From: an uncultured Ruminococcus sp.
Lineage (GTDB): Bacteria; Bacillota_A; Clostridia; Oscillospirales; Ruminococcaceae
Reading direction: 5' to 3'
Assembly (NCBI GenBank): GCA_902782875.1
Contig: CACZPE010000231.1
Location: 1-6,156 of the forward strand
DNA length: 6,156 nt
A program made the position numbers and the translations under genes. This document shows, one piece after another, positions 1-5,602 of this stretch; the stretch's first letter is position 1; each line of letters opens with the position of its first letter. Below the pieces are notes generated by a model. The model did not search any database. It was not told the origin of the DNA and saw only the letters and a program-made list of their open reading frames with translations.

Positions 1-407
1 AGGAATGCATAGTCGCCTATCATGATATGTCCCACATTCTGCGGATGGAACGCATCCACATCCTTTTCGGGAGATATAGCGTTTATTATCGCATTCTCAT
101 CTATCTGTGCGGGAAGAGGGAGCTGAACGAGTATACCGTTTACCCTGCTGTCGGAGTTGAGTTTTTTTACAAGTGCAAGAAGCTCATCCTGTGTGGTCTC
201 CTCGGGAAGAGCATACTCGAATGACTCAAAGCCTACCTCTGCACAAGCCTTTTTCTTGTTGTTGACATATACTCTCGATGCCTGGTTATTGCCGACTATA
301 ACTACCGCAAGGCCGACATTTATACCCTGTGCCTTAAGCTTATCAGCCTCTTCTCTCACTTCGGATTTAACTCTTGCAGATACTGCCTTACCGTCGATGA
401 TATTCAT
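1..407 (-). CDS. folD: FolD, methylenetetrahydrofolate dehydrogenase/cyclohydrolase, 3'-truncated by window edge
   Basis: First 135 codons of FolD, the cytosolic bifunctional enzyme that interconverts 5,10-methylene-, 5,10-methenyl- and 10-formyl-tetrahydrofolate using NADP. Visible family marks: the N-terminal MNIIDGKAVSARV, SRVYVNNKKKAC with the Tyr47-x3-Lys51 catalytic pair of the cyclohydrolase/dehydrogenase site, the signature GILVQLPLP at 91-99, and KDVDAFHPQNVG at 115-126, which lines the folate site. The C-terminal Rossmann NADP-binding half lies beyond the left edge; a normal FolD has about 280 residues, so roughly half is present. The ATG start is supported by AAAGGCGG 8 nt upstream and by the match to the family's N-terminus. 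It is the last gene seen in the run, 15 bp after the lipoprotein gene. Its methylene-folate product is the cofactor for thymidylate synthase, linking it to the dCMP deaminase upstream. Confidence 0.97.
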   Translation of the reverse strand, partial: MNIIDGKAVSARVKSEVREEADKLKAQGINVGLAVVIVGNNQASRVYVNNKKKACAEVGFESFEYALPEETTQDELLALVKKLNSDSRVNGILVQLPLPAQIDENAIINAISPEKDVDAFHPQNVGHIMIGDYAF

Positions 408-415
408 TTATTTTT

Positions 416-423
416 CCGCCTTT
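416..423 (-). promoter_or_regulatory. Ribosome binding site of folD
   Basis: Minus-strand AAAGGCGG, one mismatch from AAAGGAGG, ends 8 nt before the folD ATG (405-407). Its first A is the last base of the lipoprotein stop TGA, so the two genes are closely linked in translation and no terminator fits between them. Confidence 0.75.
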
Positions 424-1412
424 CATTCAAGTATCTCGACAGAGAGAGAGCTCCCTGACGGATCGTAATTGTATACTATACCTGTTTTAGTGCCGTCTGT
501 GTCAAATTCAGAAAAACTGGTGACATAATCGCTGACATTCATGCCGAAAAGCTCGGATATAACAGCTTCACACGCCTGTGTGTCCGTAATGTCCGCTCCG
601 TTTACGGATGCGCCCGGAGCCTTGCCCGATACTGTCAGGCAGTAAACGCTGTCATCCTTGACTTTATAGTATCCGATGACCTCGCCGTTCATACGTATAC
701 CGACCATGCCTTCATTTGTTTCGGATATCGTTCTGTCAAGCTGTACTCCGCTTATGGAGTAGATATCCTGCTCGGTACAGGGAAGGGTAACTGCTTTGCC
801 GCCGATCTCCACTATGCCGCGGAGCTTTTCGGTATCCCATCCCGAAGGAAGTACGCCCTTGCTTGTGCTGACATCACCTGTATAGGTCTTATTCTCTTCG
901 CTGCCCATTTTCAGTACGATCATCTGATTGGCATAGTTCAGTCTGATATGCACTCCGTCAACATCGGATTCATAGGTATTTCCCGATGCATTTATGGGCA
1001 GAAGGAGCTTCTCCATACCGTAGTGATCGCTAAGCCTTACTCCGTTTACGGTGACTATGCCTTTTTCATCATCGCCCATGAACATCACGTCATGCACGGT
1101 TCCGTCAGAGCCGTAAAGAACATATCCTATAAATACGCCGTCACAGTAGAGATGTGCGGTTATATCAACATCCGCGGGATAGTTGATATTATACAGCTTT
1201 CTTGATGTCATACCGCCCGCTTCGAGCATCTCATCAAAGGTACACGGGAATGACAGCTTTTTACCGTTTACGGCGAACATATTCATTATGTCCTTGTCCG
1301 TCAGTCCCTGCTGCTGTACAGTCTGGGTCTCGGGGACCTCTTCCTCCTTCTTACAGGAGGTAAGACCTGTAAGGAGCAGTGCTGCTGCAAGTACAATATA
1401 TCTCTTTTTCAC
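423..1412 (-). CDS. Predicted lipoprotein with a duplicated domain, function unknown
   Basis: 329 residues. The N-terminus is a classic lipoprotein signal: MKKR, a hydrophobic run (6-16), and lipobox LTSC with the lipidated Cys at 20. A charged, Gln-rich linker follows (21-40, KKEEE then QQQ), so the mature protein should be anchored to the outer face of the membrane. The body has two similar halves, about 46-170 and 201-328. Each opens with a NG/GGK strand and a PCT motif (FPCTFDEM at 55-62, LPCTEQDI at 210-217), continues with an IGY strand (95-97, 246-248) and a VNG turn (122-124, 270-272), and ends in a DxDG-containing hairpin. I do not recognise a named family; beta-rich paired domains would fit an extracytoplasmic binding or scaffold role, but no function is claimed. 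The start is GTG, overlapping the lgt stop as GTGA, with a GAGGA site 9 nt upstream. It is probably a substrate of the Lgt encoded just before it. FolD begins 15 bp downstream. Confidence 0.88.
   Translation of the reverse strand: MKKRYIVLAAALLLTGLTSCKKEEEVPETQTVQQQGLTDKDIMNMFAVNGKKLSFPCTFDEMLEAGGMTSRKLYNINYPADVDITAHLYCDGVFIGYVLYGSDGTVHDVMFMGDDEKGIVTVNGVRLSDHYGMEKLLLPINASGNTYESDVDGVHIRLNYANQMIVLKMGSEENKTYTGDVSTSKGVLPSGWDTEKLRGIVEIGGKAVTLPCTEQDIYSISGVQLDRTISETNEGMVGIRMNGEVIGYYKVKDDSVYCLTVSGKAPGASVNGADITDTQACEAVISELFGMNVSDYVTSFSEFDTDGTKTGIVYNYDPSGSSLSVEILE
429..812 (-). repeat. Lipoprotein domain copy 2 (protein-level repeat)
   Basis: Residues 201-328 of the lipoprotein. Landmarks matching copy 1, in the same order, are IGGKAVTLPCT, VIGYYK, ASVNGADITD and DTDGTKTGIVYNY. 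The offset between matching motifs is 155 residues at the start and about 148 further on, so there are small indels. Boundaries are approximate. Confidence 0.6.
903..1277 (-). repeat. Lipoprotein domain copy 1 (protein-level repeat)
   Basis: Residues 46-170 of the lipoprotein. Landmarks shared with copy 2 are a VNGKK strand, FPCT, an FIGYV strand, a TVNGVRLSD turn and a DVDGVHIRLNY hairpin. The similarity is visible in protein only, so the duplication is old. Boundaries are approximate. Confidence 0.6.
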
Positions 1413-2431
1413 TGCTCATCGTCCTCACTGTCATCAATTATCTTCTGATCTGTATCGAGAGTTTTCTTCTTTTTGTTCTCTCTGCGCTCGGCTTCTTCCT
1501 TTTCACGTGCATCGGCTGCTGCAAGAATTGCCGCAGCTTCTTCGGTATCCCTGAAAAGCTTTGTGCCCAGTTTCTTTGTCCTTATATGAAGGACGATCAT
1601 GATCACCACAGCTGCGACAGATGTGACAGCCGCCACAACCTGTGATACTCTCGCACTGCCCGCATAGAGAGAATCTGTGCGAAGGCCTTCTATTATCATT
1701 CTGCCTATGCCGTACCATGCGGCGTATATGCAGATGAGCTCGCCGTCGAATTTTCTCTTCTTATGGAAGAAGTGCATGATAAGGAAGCCTGCCGCACACC
1801 ACAGCGATTCATAGAGGAAGCAGGGATGTACGGGGAGATAGGGATCAACTGTGATCCCGTTTGCCGCGAACATATCCTGATTATAGATAAGATAATCCTG
1901 TATCCTGCCTCCCGACATGCCCCAGGGCATAGTGGTATTGGTGCCGAAGCATTCCTGATTGAAGAAATTGCCCCAGCGTCCGCAGGCCTGACCTATGAAA
2001 AAGCCTATAGCAGCAAGATCAAGGGTTGGCAGAAAACGCATTTTCTTTATTTTTGCAGTGACAAAGGCTGCCAGTACCGCACCGATTATTCCTCCGTATA
2101 CCGCAAGTCCGCCGTCGCGGATCGCCAGTATTTCCTTAATATCGTGATATGTGTTCAGATGAAATATCACATAATATGCCCTGGCGCCTATTACCGCACC
2201 GACAAGTCCTGCAAATACAACATCTGTCACTTTATCGCCGTCGATGCCGAATTCCTTTGTGCGTCTGAAGCAGTAGGTCATAGCAAGAAAAAGACCTATT
2301 GCTATCATTATGCCGTACCACTTTATCTCAAAGCCGAATATCGTAAAAGCATTCGGATCGACATTCAGCTCTATCCCGAATCCCGGGAATGTTATCAGAT
2401 TGTCCGTACCTATACGGTCAAGATGTTCCAC
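1409..2431 (-). CDS. lgt: Prolipoprotein diacylglyceryl transferase (Lgt)
   Basis: 340-residue membrane enzyme that moves diacylglycerol from phosphatidylglycerol onto the lipobox cysteine of prolipoproteins, the first step of lipoprotein maturation. The Lgt signature GRWGNFFNQE is at 151-160 (Arg152, Asn155 and Glu160 match the key E. coli residues R143, N146 and E151). WYG at 38-40 gives the conserved Tyr39, RDGGLAVYGG lies at 105-114, and GRMIIEGLRTD at 243-253 gives Arg244 and Glu248 (E. coli R239 and E243). Hydrophobic segments near 36-54, 70-90, 107-126, 136-150, 203-221, 230-248 and 262-284 fit the usual seven-helix plan. The position equivalent to E. coli His103 appears to be Tyr112, as in many Gram-positive Lgts. 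Unusually, about 55 charged residues follow the last helix (from near 286), ending in a Lys/Glu-rich stretch and an acidic DDSEDDEQ tail; most Lgts end soon after the last helix. GTG start, set by a perfect ribosome binding site. Its stop overlaps the start of the lipoprotein gene. Confidence 0.97.
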   Translation of the reverse strand: MEHLDRIGTDNLITFPGFGIELNVDPNAFTIFGFEIKWYGIMIAIGLFLAMTYCFRRTKEFGIDGDKVTDVVFAGLVGAVIGARAYYVIFHLNTYHDIKEILAIRDGGLAVYGGIIGAVLAAFVTAKIKKMRFLPTLDLAAIGFFIGQACGRWGNFFNQECFGTNTTMPWGMSGGRIQDYLIYNQDMFAANGITVDPYLPVHPCFLYESLWCAAGFLIMHFFHKKRKFDGELICIYAAWYGIGRMIIEGLRTDSLYAGSARVSQVVAAVTSVAAVVIMIVLHIRTKKLGTKLFRDTEEAAAILAAADAREKEEAERRENKKKKTLDTDQKIIDDSEDDEQ

Positions 2432-3718
2432 TTAAGCTCCTCCTTTTGGCCTGATGACGAACATAGAGGAGTTGTTTGTATCAAGTCGTTCTTCCAGGAA
2501 TTTTCTTGCGTCCTCACAGGTCATGCGTGCTACTGTATCAAGAGCAGCAAATGCATTTCCGCTGCGTCTGAGTCCTGTATTCACAAGCAGTGATGCAAGG
2601 CTGTCAGCATTGTTGAGAGCTCTTACAAGATTGCCGTAATACTGCTTCTTTATATTATTGAAGCGTTCCTCTTCAAATCCTGTCTTTTTCCTGCGTTCTA
2701 TCTCTTCCTTTATAAGCTGCTCTGTACGCCTGGGATCCTTTGATTCACCGTTCATCATAGGAACAAAATATCCGTTGCCCGAGAAAGTCCCCGAGCTGAA
2801 ACCGTAGAATATCAGCCCTTCATCATACAGTCGCTTGTAAAGAGGAGAAGTTTCATCCGCAAGCAGAGAGAGTGCGATATCTGATATGACAGTAAGCTCT
2901 GCAAGCTCTTCATCGCTCACAGGCTTTGACTTAAAGCCGAGAGAAAACATAGGGACAGCTACTTCAAAGCTTTGCTCCGCATAATCCGTTACAACACTTT
3001 CGGGCTCTTCGGGAACGATGGATACGAGCTGTTTGTCCTCACAGGGCTTGAGCATATCGTCACATACCCGCAGTATCTCATCCTCGTCAACATCGCCTGC
3101 AATTGCAAGAGTCATATTATGAAGATTGTAGAATGTATTATAGCAGCGGTAAAGCAGTTCGGGGGTGATCTGAGCGATGCTCTCCACAGTACCTGCAATA
3201 TCAATCTTTACCGGATTCTCATGATATATTCCCTGAAGCATGCCGAAGAATACACGCCAGTCGGGATTATCCTGATACATCTTGATCTCCTGAGCGATTA
3301 TCCCCTGCTCCTTGGCAACGGTCTCCTCGGTGAAATAAGGCTCCTGAACAAATTTCAGCAGTATCTTCAGAGAGTCGATGAAATTATCTGTGCAGGAAAA
3401 AAGATAGCAGGTCTTGTCAAAAGATGTATACGCATTGCCGAATGCGCCCGTCTTTGCGTAAAGATCAAACACATCGGTATCCTCGTTTTCAAACAGCTTA
3501 TGCTCAAGATAATGTGCAATACCATTTGGCACAGTAACAAAATCAGGCTCGTCGGATGTCCTGAAGGTGGTGTTGACAGAGCCGTAACGGGTGCCGAATA
3601 TAGCGTGTTTGAGGCTGAAGTCCTTCATTTTCCATATCAGTATCTCAAGGCCGCTGTCATGCATAATGCGTACATAGCTTTCGCCCGTGCGCTGATCCGT
3701 AATAACTTCTCTTGTCAT
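2432..3718 (-). CDS. ymfH: M16 family zinc metallopeptidase (YmfH-type, catalytic partner)
   Basis: 428 residues with an intact inverted zinc motif HYLEH (69-73) in the context VPNGIAHYLEHKLFE, and the downstream third ligand most likely Glu144 in IIAQEIKMYQDNPDWR, 71 residues after the second His. Domain 2 carries SPLYKRLYDEGLIFYG (Arg296, Tyr305), the substrate-contacting pair of M16 enzymes. The sequence reads closely like B. subtilis YmfH throughout (for example FVQEPYFTEETV and IDIAGTVESIAQIT). It should cleave peptides inside a closed chamber, probably as a heterodimer with the zinc-less neighbour; physiological substrates are unknown. No signal peptide is seen. I chose ATG at 3718, just after the upstream stop (TGA-T-ATG), because AAAGGA lies 10 nt before it; the in-frame GTG at 3727 would have that site almost touching it and would overlap the upstream gene by 8 bp. 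The stop TAA directly abuts the lgt start, and the final codons (KGGA) contain the lgt ribosome binding site. Confidence 0.92.
   Translation of the reverse strand: MTREVITDQRTGESYVRIMHDSGLEILIWKMKDFSLKHAIFGTRYGSVNTTFRTSDEPDFVTVPNGIAHYLEHKLFENEDTDVFDLYAKTGAFGNAYTSFDKTCYLFSCTDNFIDSLKILLKFVQEPYFTEETVAKEQGIIAQEIKMYQDNPDWRVFFGMLQGIYHENPVKIDIAGTVESIAQITPELLYRCYNTFYNLHNMTLAIAGDVDEDEILRVCDDMLKPCEDKQLVSIVPEEPESVVTDYAEQSFEVAVPMFSLGFKSKPVSDEELAELTVISDIALSLLADETSPLYKRLYDEGLIFYGFSSGTFSGNGYFVPMMNGESKDPRRTEQLIKEEIERRKKTGFEEERFNNIKKQYYGNLVRALNNADSLASLLVNTGLRRSGNAFAALDTVARMTCEDARKFLEERLDTNNSSMFVIRPKGGA
2439..2446 (-). promoter_or_regulatory. Perfect ribosome binding site of lgt inside the M16 gene
   Basis: Minus-strand AAAGGAGG, then a spacer of 7 nt, then the GTG start of lgt at 2429-2431. 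The site lies within the last codons of the YmfH-like gene, whose TAA stop is immediately next to the GTG. It fixes the lgt start at a non-ATG codon and implies coupled translation. Confidence 0.85.
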
Positions 3719-3719
3719 A

Positions 3720-4988
3720 TCACTCACTTCCTTTCAGCACATAGACGGTATCAAGTTTCAGGGAGTTTGCGATATCAATTATATCCTGCTTTGTAACTGC
3801 ATCAACAGATTCCGCATACCCGGCCGGCGACTCAACAACGCTGTCTATTATCCTGTCAAAATACCATCCCGCAACAGAAGTGGGAAAATCCTCCACAGCC
3901 CTGAGAGAAGTTTTCATAAACAGCTTTGACTGCTCAAGCAGCTCATCGGAAAACTCGCCTTTTCTTAATATTTCAAGCTGGTTGAGTATCTCTTTTCTTG
4001 CAGCATCTGTGTTCACAGCTTCAAGACCGCTGTCAACATAATATGTAGATTTGAACTTGTTCCTGGTGGAATCGCAGTAGTAGCACAGGCTCAGTTTCTC
4101 CCTGACATTCTTGAAGAGAAGAGATGTGGGAGAACCGCCGAACATCACGCTGAAAAGTCTGGTCGCAGCATCCGTGAAATTCCCGGAATACTTAAACGCC
4201 ATGACCATTTTGTTCTGGGTAACATCAAGCACATCCGAGCTTTCGCAAACCTCGTACTTTATCGGTGAAGGGCTGTAGGAAGGTTCGCAGATATCATGCC
4301 TGTCGATACCCTCAAAGCATTTTATGATATACTCCTCGCATCCGTCGGGAAGTGCATTGCCCATATAGAATATCTCTACCCTTGCTATGGAAAGCATATC
4401 CCTGTAGGCTTTGTATACTACCTGAGGTGTAAGCTCTGCAGCCTCTGAAGCCTCACCCTTGAGCGGTATCCCCGCAGGTTCACCCGAATATACCAGACTG
4501 CCTGCTCTCTTGAGAGCGTAGTTTCTCTTATCGTTTATTACGCTGTTGATATCTTCTATCATCTCTGTGAGCTTGAGATCAAACTGTTTTTTCGGAAAAA
4601 CTCCGTTCTCATCAAGCACAGGTCTGAATATGCATCCGCATATAAGCTTCAGAAGCTCGAAGGATATATTCTCTCCCTCAAGGGCATATCTGTCTGCTAT
4701 GCTCGATGCAGAGAACATGGTCAGTCTCTCATCGCCGAAGCGCTGTATGGAAGTGCTGACCTCAGCGCCGTAAAGCTCAGCAAGCCTTGAATTGAATGAT
4801 GTGATATCGGTATATTCACTGTTGGTATCTTCAAGCAGATATGCAGGCAGGGAATAAGCAGACGCCTTTTCAGCTGTAAGCGGGAATACAAAATAAAATC
4901 TGAATCCGCTTGTCTTGAATTTCGGATCTGTTATCACATTGAGTGTAATGCCTTTGCCTATCTGTTTCTTGGTATAAGTTACCGCCAC
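3720..4988 (-). CDS. ymfF: M16 family peptidase-like protein without zinc site (YmfF-type partner)
   Basis: 422 residues from the GTG start, a typical length for a two-domain M16B (mitochondrial processing peptidase-like) subunit. Where an active M16 protein has HxxEH, this one has YLLED (residues 50-54): both zinc histidines are replaced, by Tyr and Asp, so it should not hold catalytic zinc. The C-terminal half keeps the domain-2 signature around FKNVREKLSLCYY (Arg296, Tyr303/Tyr304), the Arg/Tyr pair that in M16 enzymes contacts substrate from the non-catalytic half. This is the pattern of B. subtilis YmfF, encoded next to YmfH. The inferred role is the non-catalytic half of a heterodimeric clamshell peptidase with the next gene product. 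No signal peptide or membrane segment is seen, so it is likely cytosolic. It sits 1 bp upstream of its partner. Some databases label the family as associated with EF-P 5-aminopentanol modification because B. subtilis ymfF-ymfH adjoin ymfI; no ymfI or efp is present here, so that link is not supported by this window. Confidence 0.88.
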   Translation of the reverse strand: MAVTYTKKQIGKGITLNVITDPKFKTSGFRFYFVFPLTAEKASAYSLPAYLLEDTNSEYTDITSFNSRLAELYGAEVSTSIQRFGDERLTMFSASSIADRYALEGENISFELLKLICGCIFRPVLDENGVFPKKQFDLKLTEMIEDINSVINDKRNYALKRAGSLVYSGEPAGIPLKGEASEAAELTPQVVYKAYRDMLSIARVEIFYMGNALPDGCEEYIIKCFEGIDRHDICEPSYSPSPIKYEVCESSDVLDVTQNKMVMAFKYSGNFTDAATRLFSVMFGGSPTSLLFKNVREKLSLCYYCDSTRNKFKSTYYVDSGLEAVNTDAARKEILNQLEILRKGEFSDELLEQSKLFMKTSLRAVEDFPTSVAGWYFDRIIDSVVESPAGYAESVDAVTKQDIIDIANSLKLDTVYVLKGSE

Positions 4989-4996
4989 ATTATCAT

Positions 4997-5001
4997 CTCC
5001 G
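4997..5001 (-). promoter_or_regulatory. Ribosome binding site supporting GTG start at 4988
   Basis: Minus-strand CGGAG followed by an 8-nt spacer and GTG at 4986-4988. No comparable site precedes the in-frame ATG at 5049-5051, and the 21 residues that start would add (beginning MFAEHDACRC) do not resemble the usual N-terminus of this family. It is a moderate site, not a perfect one. Confidence 0.55.
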
Positions 5002-5036
5002 TTCCTTGTTCTTTCATAAAAGCAGCGGCAAGCGTC

Positions 5037-5051
5037 ATGTTCTGCGAACAT
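5037..5051. repeat. Perfect 15-bp palindrome in the largest intergenic gap
   Basis: ATGTTC and GAACAT form 6-bp arms around a 3-base centre, inside the roughly 114-bp gap (4989-5102) between the dCMP deaminase and the YmfF-like gene. As DNA it could be an operator for a dimeric regulator. As RNA it would be a 6-bp hairpin with a triloop about 48 nt before the GTG start. No T-run follows, so it is not an intrinsic terminator. The half-site order (GTTC-N3-GAAC) is the inverse of the Gram-positive LexA box (GAAC-N4-GTTC), so it is not called as an SOS box. The palindrome is directly seen; a function is a guess. Confidence 0.4.
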
Positions 5052-5102
5052 ATCTGTTTGCCGTTGTAATGTTTTAAATATATCGGTGCCTTATGCGCAA
5101 CA

Positions 5103-5588
5103 TCAGTAACCGTCGGAACCGTTTATGGAATCATCATCGGCTATCCAGTCAGATGCTTCCATTACGGCAAAACTGTCTCTTGTCTTGCGGATGTATACAC
5201 GGCTGATCCCTGCATTGATTATAAGCCTCTTGCACATAGAGCAGGGCTCAACCTCACCGTAAAGCTCTCCTGTCTTTGCGTCATGACAGGCAAGGAATAT
5301 CTCCGCGCCGATCATCTCATTGCGTCCGGCGGATATTATAGCATTAGCCTCCGCGTGGACACTTCTGCAAAGCTCATATCTCTGTCCTTTCGGGACATTG
5401 AGCTTTTCTCTCATGCAGTAGCCGAGATCAGAACAGTTCGCCCTGCCTCTGGGCGCACCTACATATCCTGTAGAGATTATCTCATCGTTCTTGACTATAA
5501 TCGCTCCGAAGTTTCTGCGCAGACATGTGCCTCTTTCAAGTACAGTCTCTGCAATGTCAAGATAGTAGTTTACCTTATCACGCCGCAT
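5103..5588 (-). CDS. Deoxycytidylate (dCMP) deaminase family protein
   Basis: 161-residue zinc-dependent deaminase of the cytidine/deoxycytidylate deaminase superfamily, expected to convert dCMP to dUMP in the cytosol and so feed thymidylate synthesis. The catalytic motifs are visible: HAE at residues 78-80 (zinc His78, proton-shuttle Glu80) within CRSVHAEANAI, and PCSMC at 115-119 (zinc Cys116 and Cys119), followed by KRLIINAGI as in ComEB-type dCMP deaminases. FGAIIVKNDEIISTGYVGAPRG (27-48) matches the family's N-terminal strand and nucleotide-binding GxNG/PRG-like loop. Length is normal for the family. Cys52, Cys58 and Cys74 lie between these blocks and could form the second, structural metal site known in some dCMP deaminases. 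The start at MRRDKVNYYL is set by its ribosome binding site; a longer in-frame version would overlap the upstream gene and has no such site. The substrate could instead be another nucleotide or free base, but the motif spacing favours dCMP. FolD, further down the same run, supplies the folate used in the next pathway step. Confidence 0.87.
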   Translation of the reverse strand: MRRDKVNYYLDIAETVLERGTCLRRNFGAIIVKNDEIISTGYVGAPRGRANCSDLGYCMREKLNVPKGQRYELCRSVHAEANAIISAGRNEMIGAEIFLACHDAKTGELYGEVEPCSMCKRLIINAGISRVYIRKTRDSFAVMEASDWIADDDSINGSDGY

Positions 5589-5593
5589 ACGAT

Positions 5594-5602
5594 CACCTCT
5601 TA
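5594..5602 (-). promoter_or_regulatory. Ribosome binding site of the dCMP deaminase, overlapping the upstream stop
   Basis: On the minus strand the HAD gene's stop TAA runs straight into GAGGTGATCGT and then ATG (5588). GAGGTGATC matches nine bases of the extended complement of the 16S rRNA 3' end, with the GAGG core 7 nt from the ATG. This strong site decides the start in favour of the ATG at 5588 over the in-frame ATG at 5627, which lies inside the HAD gene. It also suggests translational coupling. Confidence 0.8.

Noticed and set aside
1763..2593. Long open frame on the plus strand opposite lgt (276 codons)
   Set aside because: It lies antisense to lgt, whose full set of family motifs is clear. 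It has no ribosome binding site or recognisable domain and reads as a shadow of biased codons.
2972..3796. Long open frame on the plus strand opposite the M16 genes (274 codons)
   Set aside because: Antisense to the YmfH-like gene with its intact zinc motif. The translation is low-quality, rich in Cys and Ile, with no family resemblance.
5037..5051. LexA/SOS box
   Set aside because: The half-sites are in the opposite order and spacing (GTTC-N3-GAAC instead of GAAC-N4-GTTC), and no neighbouring gene is an SOS gene.
4989..5051. Longer ymfF-like protein starting at ATG 5051
   Set aside because: No ribosome binding site there, and the extra 21 residues are unlike the family. GTG 4988 has a CGGAG site 8 nt upstream.
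5071..5102. Sigma-A promoter with TTGCGC and an AT-rich -10
   Set aside because: At 17-bp spacing the -10 would be TTAAAA, a poor match, and the better TATATT lies only about 12 bp from TTGCGC. Too weak to call.
4985..5120. Short minus-strand frame across the gap, with a possible 20-codon peptide MTLAAAFMKEQ... ending inside the ymfF-like start
   Set aside because: Open by chance over about 45 codons, with no ribosome binding site before its ATG and no recognisable product. A leader peptide cannot be excluded but is not supported.
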